Source of the DNA: Alloalcanivorax gelatiniphagus
GTDB lineage: Bacteria > Pseudomonadota > Gammaproteobacteria > Pseudomonadales > Alcanivoracaceae
Length of the DNA stretch: 64,000 bases
Direction: 5' to 3'
Assembly (NCBI RefSeq): GCF_005938655.1
Contig: NZ_VCQT01000046.1
Coordinates: 62,001-126,000 of the forward strand
Part shown: piece after piece, positions 18,721 through 29,236 of the stretch
How the letters are laid out: every line of letters starts with the position of its first letter
How positions within the stretch are numbered: position 1 is the stretch's first letter
Made by a program: the position numbers and the translations under genes
Notes under the pieces: generated by a model
What the model was told of the DNA's origin: nothing
Seen by the model: the letters and a program-made list of their open reading frames with translations, nothing else
Database searches by the model: none

Positions 18721-19107
18721 TTATTTGCCCAGCTTCTCGAAAATCTTGTTGAGCTTTTCTTCCAGCGTCACCGCGGTGAAAGGCTTGACGATGTAACCAT
18801 TGGCACCGGCCTGGGCGGCGGCCACGATGTTGTCCTTCTTGGCTTCGGCGGTCACCATCAGCACCGGCATGGACTTCATCGATTCATCGGCGCGGATCTG
18901 CTTGAGCATCTCCAGGCCGTCCAGGTTGGGCATATTCCAATCCGAAACCACGAAGTCGAAGCCGCCGCCTTTCAGTTTGGTCAGGGCTTCCTGGCCGTCC
19001 TCGGCTTCTTCCACATTGGTGAAGCCCAGCTCCTTGAGCAGGCTGCGAACGATGCGTCGCATGGTGGGGAAGTCGTCCACCACCAGAATACTCATGCCCT
19101 TATCCAT
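18721..19107 (-). CDS. cheY: Chemotaxis response regulator CheY
   Basis: Single receiver domain of 128 residues that, when phosphorylated, binds FliM/FliN and changes motor rotation. Acidic pocket D11-D12, phospho-acceptor D56 (SDWNMP), Thr in VTAEAKK and Lys in VKPF are all present. It lies between an mcp and cheZ, as in E. coli-type operons. Confidence 0.97.
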   Translation of the reverse strand: MDKGMSILVVDDFPTMRRIVRSLLKELGFTNVEEAEDGQEALTKLKGGGFDFVVSDWNMPNLDGLEMLKQIRADESMKSMPVLMVTAEAKKDNIVAAAQAGANGYIVKPFTAVTLEEKLNKIFEKLGK

Positions 19108-19154
19108 GTTTTCCTCTCACTGCGTCGGAGCACCGGGCGGCGGCCCGGCGCGGG

Positions 19155-20927
19155 TTAAAATTCTTCCCAATCATCTTCGGTGGTCACCGGCTCGCGGCGC
19201 GGTTCCCGGTTGCTTACCGCCGCGTCCTTACGCGGCGCCGACGGCTTCGGCGCCGGGCTCTTTTCCTTGCTCTCGGCCGGTTGCTCCGCTTCCGGCTCCG
19301 GGTCCAGGTCCAGGTCGTCCACCAGCGGCACCTGATGCTCCAGGGTCGGTGCCAGGGGCGCGTGGTCCTCGCTGACGCGGAAGATCGCCACCGCCTGCTC
19401 CAGGCGCTTGGCCTGCTCTTCCAGGGACGACGCCGCGGCGGTGGCCTGTTCCACCAGCGAGGCGTTCTGCTGGGTTACCTCGTCCATCTGGCTGACCGCC
19501 TGGCTGACCTGTTCGATGCCGCCGCTCTGTTCCTGGGAGGCCGCGGAGATCTCATCCATGATGTCGGTGACGCGCTTCACCGCCGCCACCACTTCCTTCA
19601 TGGTGTCGCCGGCCTGCTCCACCAGCGAGGAGCCTTCCTGCACTTCCACGGCGGAGCGTTCGATCAGCTGCTTGATTTCGCGGGCGGCGTCGGCGCTGCT
19701 GCCGGCCAGGTTGCGCACTTCCCCGGCCACCACCGCGAAGCCCCGGCCCTGCTCGCCGGCACGGGCCGCTTCCACGGAGGCGTTGAGCGCCAGAATATTG
19801 GTCTGGAAGGCGATGGAATCGATCATGCCGGTGATGTCCGCCACCTTGCGGGAGCTTTCCGTGATGGTCTGCATCTTGGTGCTGACCTGGGTCATCACGT
19901 CGCCGCCCCGGGACGCGGTGCCGGAGGCATCGTTGGCCAGGCTGCTGGCCTGGCGGGCGTTGTCCGCGTTCTGCTTCACGGTGGCGGTGAGCTGCTCCAT
20001 GCTGGCGGCGGTTTCCTGCAGGGAAGCGGCCTGCTGCTCGGTGCGGGACGACAGGTCGGTGTTGCCCTGGGCGATTTCCGAGCTGCCGACCAGAATCGAG
20101 CCGCTGCTGGCGCGCACGTCGGCGACGATGCCGGTCAGACTGTCCTGCATCTCGCGCATGGCGGCGAACAGCTGGCCCACCTCATTGCGGCCGCGCACGT
20201 CGATGTGCTCGGACAGGTCGGCGCGGGCGATGCGCTGCAGGGTGCGCACCGCTTTCTCCAGCGGCTGCACCACGATTTTGCGAAGGCCGAAATAGATCAG
20301 CACCATCACCACCAGCACCATCACCAGGGCCGCCAGGGCAACCATGGCCAGCCGCTGGGATTCCTGGCGGTAGGTGGCCATGATCACCTGGCCCCGTTCG
20401 TCCGCGTAGCGCGTGAAGTCGGTCAGGCGTTTGTTCAGATTGGTGCCCGGACCCAGCAGTTCCTGGCGCAGCGCCCGGTAATCGCTGAGGCTGCCGGACT
20501 CCAGACTGGTTTTCTGCTGGCGGCTGAGTTCCAGCACCCGCCGGAAGGCGACGCTCAAATCCTCGGACAGAGCGGCGCCCTCCTCGGTGAGCTTCTTGGA
20601 GGCGGCGAACTGCTCGAAGCGCGCCAGTGAGCGGTCCAGCAGGTTGCCCACGTTCTGTACCTGGTCGGCGGCGATCATGCGCATGCCCATGTCCAGGTAA
20701 TCCGCCGCCAGGTCCATCTCGATACGCGCCTGGTTAAGCAGGGTGGTGGCGCGGCTGACCTGGTTAAGCTGCTCCACGTTGATGGTGTTCAGGGTGCTGA
20801 TGGAATCGTCCACCATGCGGTTGGTAACGAAACGGATCGCCACCAGCACGACGATCATCGAGGCGCAAATCACAAGGGCGCCGGCTACCGCCGTATTGAG
20901 CTTCAGATTACGAGGGATTTTAAACAT
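19155..20927 (-). CDS. Methyl-accepting chemotaxis protein with CheR-tethering C-terminus
   Basis: Transmembrane receptor of 590 residues: TM1 (about 13-32), a helical-bundle periplasmic domain (about 35-190), TM2 ([15 protein letters not shown]), HAMP and the signalling hairpin with the conserved tip ([24 protein letters not shown]). The C-terminus ends DDWEEF, a variant of the NWETF pentapeptide that tethers CheR/CheB in enteric high-abundance receptors. Ligand unknown. It is a close paralogue of the receptor at 22177, and cheB lies between the two. Confidence 0.93.
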   Translation of the reverse strand: MFKIPRNLKLNTAVAGALVICASMIVVLVAIRFVTNRMVDDSISTLNTINVEQLNQVSRATTLLNQARIEMDLAADYLDMGMRMIAADQVQNVGNLLDRSLARFEQFAASKKLTEEGAALSEDLSVAFRRVLELSRQQKTSLESGSLSDYRALRQELLGPGTNLNKRLTDFTRYADERGQVIMATYRQESQRLAMVALAALVMVLVVMVLIYFGLRKIVVQPLEKAVRTLQRIARADLSEHIDVRGRNEVGQLFAAMREMQDSLTGIVADVRASSGSILVGSSEIAQGNTDLSSRTEQQAASLQETAASMEQLTATVKQNADNARQASSLANDASGTASRGGDVMTQVSTKMQTITESSRKVADITGMIDSIAFQTNILALNASVEAARAGEQGRGFAVVAGEVRNLAGSSADAAREIKQLIERSAVEVQEGSSLVEQAGDTMKEVVAAVKRVTDIMDEISAASQEQSGGIEQVSQAVSQMDEVTQQNASLVEQATAAASSLEEQAKRLEQAVAIFRVSEDHAPLAPTLEHQVPLVDDLDLDPEPEAEQPAESKEKSPAPKPSAPRKDAAVSNREPRREPVTTEDDWEEF

Positions 20928-20968
20928 TCCAGCGTTCCTCTATTCACCAATTCCATTTTTATTGGTTA

Positions 20969-22030
20969 TCAAACCCGCTGAGCACGCCCGGAGGCGGCGA
21001 CCAGCGCCATCATGCGTTCCGCCATGCGATCAAGGGGCAGAATCTCGGTGGCGGCGTCCCGGGCAATGGCTTCCCGGGGCATGCCGAACACCAGTGAGCT
21101 TTCCTGATCCTGGGCCAGGGTATGGGCACCGGCGTTGCGCATCGCCAGCAGACCCTCGGCACCGTCCTTGCCCATGCCGGTGAGCAGCACGCCGATGGCG
21201 TTGGCGCCGGCCTGCTCCGCCGCCGAGCGGAACAACACGTCCACCGACGGCCGGTGGCGGTTGACCGGCGCGCCATCGTCCAGCCGCACCACATAGTTGG
21301 CGCCGCTGCGTACCAGTTTCAGATGCTGTTCGCCGGGGGCGATATAGACATGACCGGGTAGCACACGCTCGCCGTCTTCCGCCTCCTTCACCGACACCTG
21401 GCACAGCCGGTCCAGGCGCTGGGCGAAGGAGCGGGTGAAACCGCCGGGCATGTGCTGGGCGATCAGAATCGCCGGCGAGTTGGGCGGCAAGGGTTCCAGC
21501 ACCTGCCGGATCGCTTCCGGGCCCCCGGTGGAGGCGCCCAGGATCACCAGCTTTTCGCTGGACACCATCACCGGGCGCAGCGCCGACCGGGGCGCGCCGC
21601 CGGGCTGGGCCAGGCGGCGCGGCCGGGACTGGGCGGCGGCGCGTACTTTCTCGGCGATGCGGTCGCCGTATTCGCGCATGCCGGAGCGGATGCCCAACGC
21701 CGGCTTCTGCAGGAAGTCCACGGCGCCCAGCTCCAGGGCGCGCAGGGTCACTTCGGAACCGGCCTCTGTCAGCGAGGAGACCATCAGCACCGGCATCGGC
21801 CGCAGGCGCATCAACCGCTCAAGAAAATCCAGGCCGTCCATGCGTGGCATTTCCACGTCCAGGGTCAGCACATCCGGGTTATGGCGTTTGATCAGGTCCC
21901 GGGCGACCAGCGGGTCCGGCGCCACCGCCACCACCTCCATGTCACCCTGTTCGTTGATGATTTCGGTCATCAGATCACGGATCAGAGCCGAATCATCGAC
22001 GCACAACACCTTGATTTTTGTCCCGCCCAA
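20969..22030 (-). CDS. cheB: Protein-glutamate methylesterase/deamidase CheB
   Basis: Receptor demethylase with an N-terminal receiver domain (D12-D13, phospho-acceptor D58 in [11 protein letters not shown]) and a C-terminal esterase domain with catalytic Ser ([12 protein letters not shown]), His (AQHMPGGFT) and Asp (GMGKDGAEG). The 353-residue length is normal. It has its own sigma-28 promoter 61 bases upstream, within the che cluster. Confidence 0.97.
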   Translation of the reverse strand: MGGTKIKVLCVDDSALIRDLMTEIINEQGDMEVVAVAPDPLVARDLIKRHNPDVLTLDVEMPRMDGLDFLERLMRLRPMPVLMVSSLTEAGSEVTLRALELGAVDFLQKPALGIRSGMREYGDRIAEKVRAAAQSRPRRLAQPGGAPRSALRPVMVSSEKLVILGASTGGPEAIRQVLEPLPPNSPAILIAQHMPGGFTRSFAQRLDRLCQVSVKEAEDGERVLPGHVYIAPGEQHLKLVRSGANYVVRLDDGAPVNRHRPSVDVLFRSAAEQAGANAIGVLLTGMGKDGAEGLLAMRNAGAHTLAQDQESSLVFGMPREAIARDAATEILPLDRMAERMMALVAASGRAQRV

Positions 22031-22090
22031 GATCGGTCTCCCCTGTCACCACTTCGCCGGTTCCGATGCGACGTCCCCCAGTTACAGGAG

Positions 22091-22117
22091 TTATCGGCGG
22101 CGAGGTCGGTATCTTTA
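22091..22117 (-). promoter_or_regulatory. Sigma-28 (FliA) promoter of cheB
   Basis: Minus strand TAAAGATA, 11 bases, GCCGATAA. The -10 is identical to the enteric consensus and the spacing is exact. It lies in the 146-base gap between the mcp and cheB. Confidence 0.8.
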
Positions 22118-22176
22118 ATGGTTCACTAATGGGACCGCGCCCGCGCCGCGCGGCGGCGGGCGCCGGCGCCGGTTGT

Positions 22177-23997
22177 CTAGAACTCGGTCCACTCTTCTTC
22201 GGTGGTCTCGGTGCGCCGTGCCGGCATGCTGCCCGCTGAGGAAAAGCGCGCTTGCTTGTGCTCGGCCCTGGCATCGCCATGGGCCTTGTCGTGGTTATCC
22301 GCCTTGGCCTCGCCACGGCCCTTGGCGTTGGTCGGAGCGCTGCCGTGGGCCTTGGCCGGCAGCTGGGCGCGCCGGACGGCGGGCTCGGAGCGGCCCTTGC
22401 TTGCCGGCTCCATCACCGTCAGGGACGGCGTCCGCTGCGCCTGTTCGAGGCGGAAGATCGCCACCGCTTCTTCCAGCCGCCTGGCCTGTTGTTCCAGGGA
22501 GGCGGCGGCCGCCCCGGCCTGTTCCACCAGGGCCGCGTTCTGCTGCGTCACCTCATCCATCTGGCTCACCGCCTGGCTGACCTGCTCAATGCCGGCACTC
22601 TGCTCCTGGGAGGCGGCGGAGATTTCATCCATGATGTCGGTGACCCGCTTCACCGCGGCCACCACCTCGGTCATGGTCTGGCCGGCCCGTTCCACCAGCG
22701 CGGCCCCCTCCTCCACTTCCACGGACGAGCGCTCGATCAGCTGCTTGATTTCGCGGGCGGCGTCGGCGCTGTTGCCGGCCAGGTTGCGCACCTCGCCGGC
22801 CACCACCGCGAAGCCCCGCCCCTGCTCACCGGCCCGGGCCGCTTCCACGGAGGCGTTGAGCGCCAGAATGTTGGTCTGGAAGGCAATGGAATCGATCATG
22901 GCGGTGATGTCCGCCACCTTCTTCGAGCTCTCGGTGATGTTCTGCATTTTGCTGGACACCTCCTGCATCACCTCGCCGCCGCGACCGGCGGTGCCGGAGG
23001 CGTCATTGGCCAGACTGCTGGCCTGCCGGGCGTTGTCGGCGTTCTGCTTCACGGTGGCCGTGAGCTCTTCCATGCTGGTGGCGGTTTCTTCCAGGGAGGC
23101 GGCCTGCTGCTCGGTGCGCGCCGACAGGTCGGTATTGCCACGGGCGATCTCCGAGCTGCCGGTGAAGATCGAGTTGCTGCTGCCGCGCACGCCCTTGACG
23201 ATCTTCGACAGGCTGTCCTGCATATCGCGCATGGCGGTGAACAGCTTGCCGATCTCGTTGCGACCGTATACCGGGATCGGCCGCGACAGGTCGGCGCCGG
23301 CGATGCGTTGCAGGTCGGTCACCGCGGACTCCAGCGGCGACACCACCACCTTGCGCAGCACCCAATAAATGGAGAGCAGCAGCAGCAGGGCGACCGCCAC
23401 CGTGGCCCAGCCAACCTGGGTGTAGAAGCTGTTGTCGCTACGGTAGTCCGCCATCACCTGGCTGCCCCGCTTGTCCGCATCGCGGGTGAAATCGGTGAGC
23501 AGCTTATTCATTGATTCATTGATCGGAATCTGTTGCTGGCGAATCTCCCAGCTCTTTTCCAGGTCACCTTCCTGAATCGACAAGTACTGGCTCTTGTACA
23601 GACCGACCAGGGTGCTCAGTGTGGTTTTCAACTCGCCGCCGATGGCGGCGCCGCCGTCGGCCTCGTAGGCCTCATTGAAGTTGGCGAAGCGGGTTTCGCC
23701 CCGTTTCAACAGGTCGGAGACCCGATTCAGCTCTTTGTCCGCCTGCCCGGTCATGCCCCGGTCGGTAAACTGCACGGCCAGATCCATCACCGCACCCGCA
23801 CGGCTGAACAGAAACGCGGCCCGGCCCAGCTCGTTGAGCTGCTCAACGTTCATCCGGTTCAGGGAAACGATGGAATCGTTGGCCATATCATCGCTGGCGG
23901 CGCGCAGCACCGCTAACACACCGATAAGAAGGGCACAGCACAACAGCGCCCCCGCCACCGTTACATTAATGTTGGTATTACGCAGTAACTTCATCAT
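22177..23997 (-). CDS. Methyl-accepting chemotaxis protein with CheR-tethering C-terminus (second)
   Basis: Receptor of about 606 residues with TM1 ([18 protein letters not shown]), periplasmic helical bundle, TM2 ([20 protein letters not shown]), HAMP and a signalling hairpin nearly identical to that of the receptor at 19155. It ends EEEWTEF, again a CheR-tether pentapeptide variant. The start at 23997 (ATGATGAAG) is chosen because GGAG lies 9 bases upstream; an ATG five codons earlier is possible. It has its own sigma-28 promoter. Periplasmic domains of the two paralogues have diverged, so they probably sense different ligands. Confidence 0.92.
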   Translation of the reverse strand: MMKLLRNTNINVTVAGALLCCALLIGVLAVLRAASDDMANDSIVSLNRMNVEQLNELGRAAFLFSRAGAVMDLAVQFTDRGMTGQADKELNRVSDLLKRGETRFANFNEAYEADGGAAIGGELKTTLSTLVGLYKSQYLSIQEGDLEKSWEIRQQQIPINESMNKLLTDFTRDADKRGSQVMADYRSDNSFYTQVGWATVAVALLLLLSIYWVLRKVVVSPLESAVTDLQRIAGADLSRPIPVYGRNEIGKLFTAMRDMQDSLSKIVKGVRGSSNSIFTGSSEIARGNTDLSARTEQQAASLEETATSMEELTATVKQNADNARQASSLANDASGTAGRGGEVMQEVSSKMQNITESSKKVADITAMIDSIAFQTNILALNASVEAARAGEQGRGFAVVAGEVRNLAGNSADAAREIKQLIERSSVEVEEGAALVERAGQTMTEVVAAVKRVTDIMDEISAASQEQSAGIEQVSQAVSQMDEVTQQNAALVEQAGAAAASLEQQARRLEEAVAIFRLEQAQRTPSLTVMEPASKGRSEPAVRRAQLPAKAHGSAPTNAKGRGEAKADNHDKAHGDARAEHKQARFSSAGSMPARRTETTEEEWTEF

Positions 23998-24084
23998 TGC
24001 TTCGCGCTCCATGCACGCCCGGTTAGAAAAAAATCAGGTTTAGCGTTATTCGTCCTGGCCGGCGGTCGACTGGCCGGCATACTG

Positions 24085-24111
24085 ATATCGGCGGGGCGCG
24101 CTCAGCCTTTA
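24085..24111 (-). promoter_or_regulatory. Sigma-28 promoter inside the 3' end of cheR
   Basis: Minus strand TAAAGGCT, 11 bases, GCCGATAT, about 90 bases before the receptor gene at 23997. The -35 lies in the last cheR codons and the cheR stop codon falls at the spacer edge, so the promoter partly overlaps coding sequence. Confidence 0.75.
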
Positions 24112-24965
24112 GTGTGGACCGGGCGATAGACGGTCTGCCCACGCAACAGAAAGCGGTCGCTGATATAGGAAAAGCTCTCGGAATGGCCGGCGAACAAAAG
24201 CCCGTCACTCTTCAGCAAGGGCGCGAAGCGCTCCAGCACCCGGGCCTGGGTGTCGCGGTCGAAATAGATCATCACGTTGCGGCAGAAGATGGCGTCGAAC
24301 GGCGGGTCCACCTTCCAACCGGGGGTTACCAGATTGAGGGTTTCAAAGCGGACCCGCGATGCCACTTCCGGGCGCACCCGGGCAAAGCCGGCGCGGGCGC
24401 CGCTGCCGCGTTGGAAAAAGCGCCGCCGCCGCTGTTCATCGAGCTTCTGCACCTGGGCCAGCGGATAGACGCCGAGGCGCGCCCGGTTCAGGGCATCGGT
24501 GTCGATGTCCGTGGCCAGTATTTCGAACTTGGCCTTGTCGCCCAGGGTCTCCAGCAGCAGCATGGCCAGGGAGTAGGGTTCCTCTCCGGTGGAGGCGCCG
24601 GCGCTCCACACCCGGATCGGCCCGGGCCGGCCGCGCACATGGTCGGCGAGCAGCGGAAAGTGGTGAGCCTCGCGGAAGAACGCGGTCAGGTTGGTGGTCA
24701 GGGTATTGGTGAAGGCCTCCCATTCCGGGCCACCGGTTTCCCGCTCCAGGCGGGTCAGGTAATCGTGGAAGCTCAGCAATCCTTGCTGGCGTACCCGTCG
24801 CCCCACGCGGCTGTACACCATATCGCGCTTATGGGAAGCCAATACGATGCCGGCGCGCCGGTAGATCAGCTCACGAATGCGTTCAAAGTCCGCGTCACTG
24901 AACAGCAGGTCGCGCTCCGGCGTTTTGGTGGAGCCAGCGGCATAGCGTTCCAGGTCGTTGTTCAA
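24102..24965 (-). CDS. cheR: Chemotaxis protein methyltransferase CheR
   Basis: Transfers methyl groups from S-adenosylmethionine to receptor glutamates. The 287-residue protein has the N-terminal helical domain and the SAM-binding domain with WSAGASTGEEPYSLAM, ATDIDTDAL, FCRNVMIYFD and the late AGHSES motif. Its start overlaps the aer stop by 4 bases (ATGA). The two nearby receptors carry its tethering peptide. Confidence 0.96.
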   Translation of the reverse strand: MNNDLERYAAGSTKTPERDLLFSDADFERIRELIYRRAGIVLASHKRDMVYSRVGRRVRQQGLLSFHDYLTRLERETGGPEWEAFTNTLTTNLTAFFREAHHFPLLADHVRGRPGPIRVWSAGASTGEEPYSLAMLLLETLGDKAKFEILATDIDTDALNRARLGVYPLAQVQKLDEQRRRRFFQRGSGARAGFARVRPEVASRVRFETLNLVTPGWKVDPPFDAIFCRNVMIYFDRDTQARVLERFAPLLKSDGLLFAGHSESFSYISDRFLLRGQTVYRPVHTKG

Positions 24966-26614
24966 GTGGCACTCTCCAAGGCTGCGTCCCGCGCTCTGGG
25001 CGCGCTGGCAACCGGCTTGCGTGCGCGCTCCGGGGAATCATCCAGACGGAACACGTTCATGGAATGGGTCAGTAACCGCACCTGCCGTTCCATGGAAGCG
25101 GCGGCGATGGCGGATGACTGAACCCGGTCGGCATTCTGGCGAGTGACCACATCCATTTGCGCCACCGCCGCGTTGATCTGGGTAATGCCGGCGCTTTGCT
25201 CTTCGGAGGCGGAGCGGATATCCGCCATGAACTCGTTGACCCGGCCCACCGAGTCGGCCACCGATGAAATGGCCGTTTCCGCGCGCCGCACCAGGTCGGC
25301 GCCGCTGTCGATTTCCTGGCCGGAACCGTCGATCAGGCCACGGATTTCCCGGGCGGCGTCCGCGGACCGGCCGGCCAGATTGCGGACTTCCTGGGCCACC
25401 ACCGCGAAGCCCTTGCCATGCTCACCGGCCCGCGCCGCCTCCACCGAGGCGTTCAGTGCCAGGATGCTGGTCTGGAAGGCGATCGAATCGATGGTGCCGA
25501 TGATCTCCCCCATCCGTTCGGAGCTGGCGGTGATGCGCGACATGGTGCTGACCACCTGCCCCATCACCTCGACGCTTTCCGATGTGGAACGGGAGGCGTC
25601 GGCGGTGAGCTCACTGGCCTGGCGGGCGCTGTCCGCGTTCTGAGCCACGGTGGCGGTCATCTGCTCCATGCTGGCGGCGGTCTGTTGCAGCGAACTGGCC
25701 TGCTGCTCGGAGCGCGACGACAGATCCTCATTGCCCTCGGCGATGTCCCGGGCCGCCGGCGCCACCACCGTCATACCCTGCTGCATGTGCCCGACGATGC
25801 TGCCCAGGCTGCGGCGCATCAGTTTGAGGCCCATCACCAGCATGCCAAGCTCGCCGCCGGAGCGGGCCGGCGGCCGCGCCGCCAGGTTGCCCGCCGCCAC
25901 CTGCAGGGTGAACCTGCCGGCGGTGCGCACCGGCGCCAGCACCGACCGGGTCACCGCATGGAAACCCAGCCCCATCAGCGCGATGCCCACGGCGGGCACC
26001 GCCAGCAACAGGGTGGGCACGGCCGCCTGCGCCTGCTCCAGGGAATAAAGCACCACGCCGGTGATCAGCAGCACCAGGGCGGCGCAGCCGCTGAACAGCA
26101 GCGACATGCGGCTGGTCACCGAGCGGGGGTCCCAGCGTTTCAGCGCCGCCAGCGGGCCACGGCGACGCACCTCGCCCTTGTGCAGGTACAGATGGCCACC
26201 ACGGCCCTCGCGCAAGGCGGCGTAATCCCGTTCCGCGGCGGCGATGGAGGCGTTATCCGCTTTCAAGCGCACCGATACGAAGCCGACGATGTCACCGCCT
26301 TCGCTGATCGGCGTGACGTGGGCGCGCACCCAGTAGTAGTCGCCGTTCTTGCGGCGGTTCTTTACCAGGCCGATCCAGACGTCACCGCCCTTGATGCAGG
26401 ACCACAGGTCCTTGAACGCCGCCGCGGGCATGTCCGGGTGGCGAACAATGTTATGGGGCGCACCCACCAACTCATCGTTGGTGAAGCCGCTGACCTCCAC
26501 GAAGGCGGGGTTGGCATAGGTGATGCGACCTCGAAGATCGGTGCGAGAAATCAAAAAATCATCGGACCTCAGCTTGTGCTCATGCCCTGTTACAGGCTGG
26601 TTGTCGCGCATCAC
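24962..26614 (-). CDS. aer: Aer-type PAS-domain chemoreceptor (aerotaxis/energy sensor)
   Basis: A 550-residue receptor with an N-terminal cytoplasmic PAS domain (about 20-125; GRITYANPAFVEVSGFTNDELVG, NIVRHPDMP, NGDYYWVRAHVTP), as in E. coli Aer, which binds FAD and reports redox state. Two adjacent membrane segments follow (about 175-215), then HAMP and a signalling domain with [21 protein letters not shown]. The C-terminus lacks the WxxF tether, as expected for Aer. FAD binding is inferred from family. It lies between cheW and cheR. Confidence 0.9.
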   Translation of the reverse strand: MMRDNQPVTGHEHKLRSDDFLISRTDLRGRITYANPAFVEVSGFTNDELVGAPHNIVRHPDMPAAAFKDLWSCIKGGDVWIGLVKNRRKNGDYYWVRAHVTPISEGGDIVGFVSVRLKADNASIAAAERDYAALREGRGGHLYLHKGEVRRRGPLAALKRWDPRSVTSRMSLLFSGCAALVLLITGVVLYSLEQAQAAVPTLLLAVPAVGIALMGLGFHAVTRSVLAPVRTAGRFTLQVAAGNLAARPPARSGGELGMLVMGLKLMRRSLGSIVGHMQQGMTVVAPAARDIAEGNEDLSSRSEQQASSLQQTAASMEQMTATVAQNADSARQASELTADASRSTSESVEVMGQVVSTMSRITASSERMGEIIGTIDSIAFQTSILALNASVEAARAGEHGKGFAVVAQEVRNLAGRSADAAREIRGLIDGSGQEIDSGADLVRRAETAISSVADSVGRVNEFMADIRSASEEQSAGITQINAAVAQMDVVTRQNADRVQSSAIAAASMERQVRLLTHSMNVFRLDDSPERARKPVASAPRARDAALESAT

Positions 26615-26658
26615 CTACCTCTTGTTCTTAACTCTGAAGGATCGGTTTCGGCCGGCGC

Positions 26659-27156
26659 TTACTCGCCGGCCTCCTCGACCAATGCCATCTCTTCGCTGGT
26701 CAGCAGCTTCTCGATGTCCACCAGCACCAGCATGCGGTCGTCCAGGTTGCCGAGCCCGTGGATGTAGTCGAGCGGCAGCGAGAGACCGAATTCAGGCGCC
26801 GGCTTGCGTTGCTCCGAAGTCAGCGTCATCACGTCGGAAACCCGGTCGACGACGATACCCACCACCCGGTCGGCGATGTTGACCACGATCACCACCGTCT
26901 GCTCGTCGTAGTTGGCTTCCGCCAGCCGGAACTTGATGCGCAGATCGACGATCGGCACGATCACTCCGCGCAGATTGGCCACGCCCTTGATGAAATCCGG
27001 CGCGTTGGCGATGCGCGTGACGTTTTCGTAGCCACGGATCTCCTGCACCTTGAGGATATCGATGGCGTACTCTTCCTCGCCCAGGGAAAACACCAGAAAC
27101 TCCTGACTGCCGGTTTCCGCGGCGATGCTATGCTGCAATGCGGTAGCGTTGCTCAT
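26659..27156 (-). CDS. cheW: Chemotaxis coupling protein CheW
   Basis: A 165-residue SH3-like adaptor joining receptors to CheA. Characteristic blocks: [39 protein letters not shown] and a final [22 protein letters not shown]. Its start overlaps the cheA stop (ATGA). Confidence 0.97.
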   Translation of the reverse strand: MSNATALQHSIAAETGSQEFLVFSLGEEEYAIDILKVQEIRGYENVTRIANAPDFIKGVANLRGVIVPIVDLRIKFRLAEANYDEQTVVIVVNIADRVVGIVVDRVSDVMTLTSEQRKPAPEFGLSLPLDYIHGLGNLDDRMLVLVDIEKLLTSEEMALVEEAGE

Positions 27157-29234
27157 GATGGTTCTATCTCCTCTACGAGGTGGGATACATTGCCAAAGAT
27201 GCGATTGTCTTTTTTGCTCTGTGCCAGACGGTGCAGATCCGAGACATCGAGAATCAATGCCACGCTGCCGTCACCAAGAATGGTGGCCGCCGAAACGCCG
27301 GGCACCTTCCGGTAATTGGTTTCCAGGTTCTTGACCACTACCTGCTGCTGGCCGATCAGGTTGTCCACCAGCACCGCGTAGCGGCGTCCCTCGCCCTGTA
27401 CGATCACGGCGATGGCCCGGGTCGGGTCGGTGATCGCCTCGGCCACGTCCAGGGCGTGATGCACCGCCACCACCGGCAGATAGTCCTCGCGCACCTTGAG
27501 AAGGGTGTCGCCGCCGGCCAGTGTGTAGAGGTCGTCGGCGGACGGCTGCAGGGATTCGATCACCGCGCTCACCGGCAGGATGAAGGTCTCGCCGCCCACG
27601 CGGATCGACATGCCATCGAGAATCGCCAGGGTGAGAGGCAGCACGATGCGGGTGGTGGTGCCCTGCCCCGGTTTCGACAGGATTTCCACGTGGCCGCCCA
27701 TGGACTGGATGTTCCGTTTGACCACGTCCATGCCGACACCCCGGCCGGACACGTCGCTGACCTCCTCGGCGGTGGAGAACCCGGGCGCGAAAATCAGCTG
27801 CCAGACCTCGTCGTCGCTCATCGAGTCGGACACCGACAGACCGCTGCTGCGCGCCTTGGCCAGCAGTTTTTCCCGGTTCAGGCCGGCGCCGTCGTCGATC
27901 ACTTCGATCAGAATGTTGCCGCCCTGATGCTGGGCGGAGAGCAGCAAACGACCGGTGCGCGGTTTGCCGGCGGCTTCCCGGCGGTCCGGCGTCTCGATGC
28001 CATGGTCCAGGCTGTTGCGAACCAGGTGGGTGAGCGGGTCGATGATGCGTTCGGTGAGGCCCTTGTCCAGTTCCGTGGATTTGCCCTCGGTGACCAGTTC
28101 CACCTCCTTGCCGAGCTTGCTGGCCAGGTCGCGCACCAGGCGCGGGAAACGGCTGAACACATAATCCATCGGCACCATGCGCACGGACATCACCGCCTCC
28201 TGCAGATCCCGGGCGGTGCGCTGCAGCAGGTTGAGGCCGGTCACCAGGCCGGTGTCCTTGCCGGTGTCGGAGTCCTCGGCCACCTGGTTAAGCATGGATT
28301 GGGTGATGATCAGCTCACCCACCAGGTTGATGATCTGGTCGACCTTGGCCACCGGCACCCGGATTGAGGTGGACTCGCCACCGGCCGGGGCTTTACTGGC
28401 GGACTTGCCGGCGGCTTTGGCCGGCGCGGCGGGCTTGGCATCCGCCGGCTTGTCGGCGGTCTCGGCCTTCTCGGCTTGCGCGGCTTGCTCGGTTTGTTCC
28501 GCTTTCCCGGCTTGCGGCGCGGCGGCCTCGGCCACCGGCTCGGCGGGCGTGTCCAGGGCCTGGATCGACAGCTGTTCCGGCTCGACGATGAAGCACATCA
28601 CCGCTTCGATGTCGTCAACGCTCAGCGAGGTCTTCATCACCACCCGGTACTGCTCGACGTCACCTTCGTGACTCTCCACCTCACCGAGCTGGCCCAGTTC
28701 CTCGATCAGCAGAGCACGGTCCTTGTCGGCCACGCCCAGCAGCGCCACCTGATAACGGCCGCCGCCCACGGCGGCGGCGGGCTCGGGCTCCGCCGCCGGC
28801 TTGCTCGCCGGGGTCGGGGCCGGGGCGTCCGCTTCCGCGTGATGGCCGATCTCCTCCAGGGCCAGCCGCCGCAGGGTTTCGCAGATCCGCTCCAGGGCCT
28901 CCGGATCGGGCTCGCCGCCCTGACGGTAGGCATCCAGTTGGTCGTTCAACATATCTTTGGCTTCCAGAAAGGTGTCGACGATGTCCCGGCGCAGTTGCAG
29001 TTCACCGCGACGGGCGTAGTCGAGCAGGTTTTCCAGCAGGTGCGTGGTGCGTTGCAGCGCCTCGAACCCGAAGGTGCCAGCACCGCCCTTGATCGAATGG
29101 GCGGCGCGGAAGATGGCGTTGAGCCGCTCCTGGTCGGGCTGATCCACGTCCAGGTCGAGAAGATGGGTTTCCATCTCCGCCAGCAGCTCGTCGGCTTCCT
29201 CGAAAAAGGTGTCGTAGAAATCGGTAATGTCCAT
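27153..29234 (-). CDS. cheA: Chemotaxis histidine kinase CheA
   Basis: Central kinase of 693 residues: P1 HPt domain with phospho-accepting His46 ([14 protein letters not shown]), a CheY/CheB-binding P2, an Ala/Lys/Glu-rich linker (about 235-285), dimerisation P3, ATPase P4 (N box [16 protein letters not shown] box [13 protein letters not shown]) and CheW-like P5. It lies 2 bases after motB, so the kinase is co-transcribed with the stator genes from the motA promoter. Confidence 0.97.
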   Translation of the reverse strand: MDITDFYDTFFEEADELLAEMETHLLDLDVDQPDQERLNAIFRAAHSIKGGAGTFGFEALQRTTHLLENLLDYARRGELQLRRDIVDTFLEAKDMLNDQLDAYRQGGEPDPEALERICETLRRLALEEIGHHAEADAPAPTPASKPAAEPEPAAAVGGGRYQVALLGVADKDRALLIEELGQLGEVESHEGDVEQYRVVMKTSLSVDDIEAVMCFIVEPEQLSIQALDTPAEPVAEAAAPQAGKAEQTEQAAQAEKAETADKPADAKPAAPAKAAGKSASKAPAGGESTSIRVPVAKVDQIINLVGELIITQSMLNQVAEDSDTGKDTGLVTGLNLLQRTARDLQEAVMSVRMVPMDYVFSRFPRLVRDLASKLGKEVELVTEGKSTELDKGLTERIIDPLTHLVRNSLDHGIETPDRREAAGKPRTGRLLLSAQHQGGNILIEVIDDGAGLNREKLLAKARSSGLSVSDSMSDDEVWQLIFAPGFSTAEEVSDVSGRGVGMDVVKRNIQSMGGHVEILSKPGQGTTTRIVLPLTLAILDGMSIRVGGETFILPVSAVIESLQPSADDLYTLAGGDTLLKVREDYLPVVAVHHALDVAEAITDPTRAIAVIVQGEGRRYAVLVDNLIGQQQVVVKNLETNYRKVPGVSAATILGDGSVALILDVSDLHRLAQSKKDNRIFGNVSHLVEEIEPS

Positions 29235-29236
29235 GT

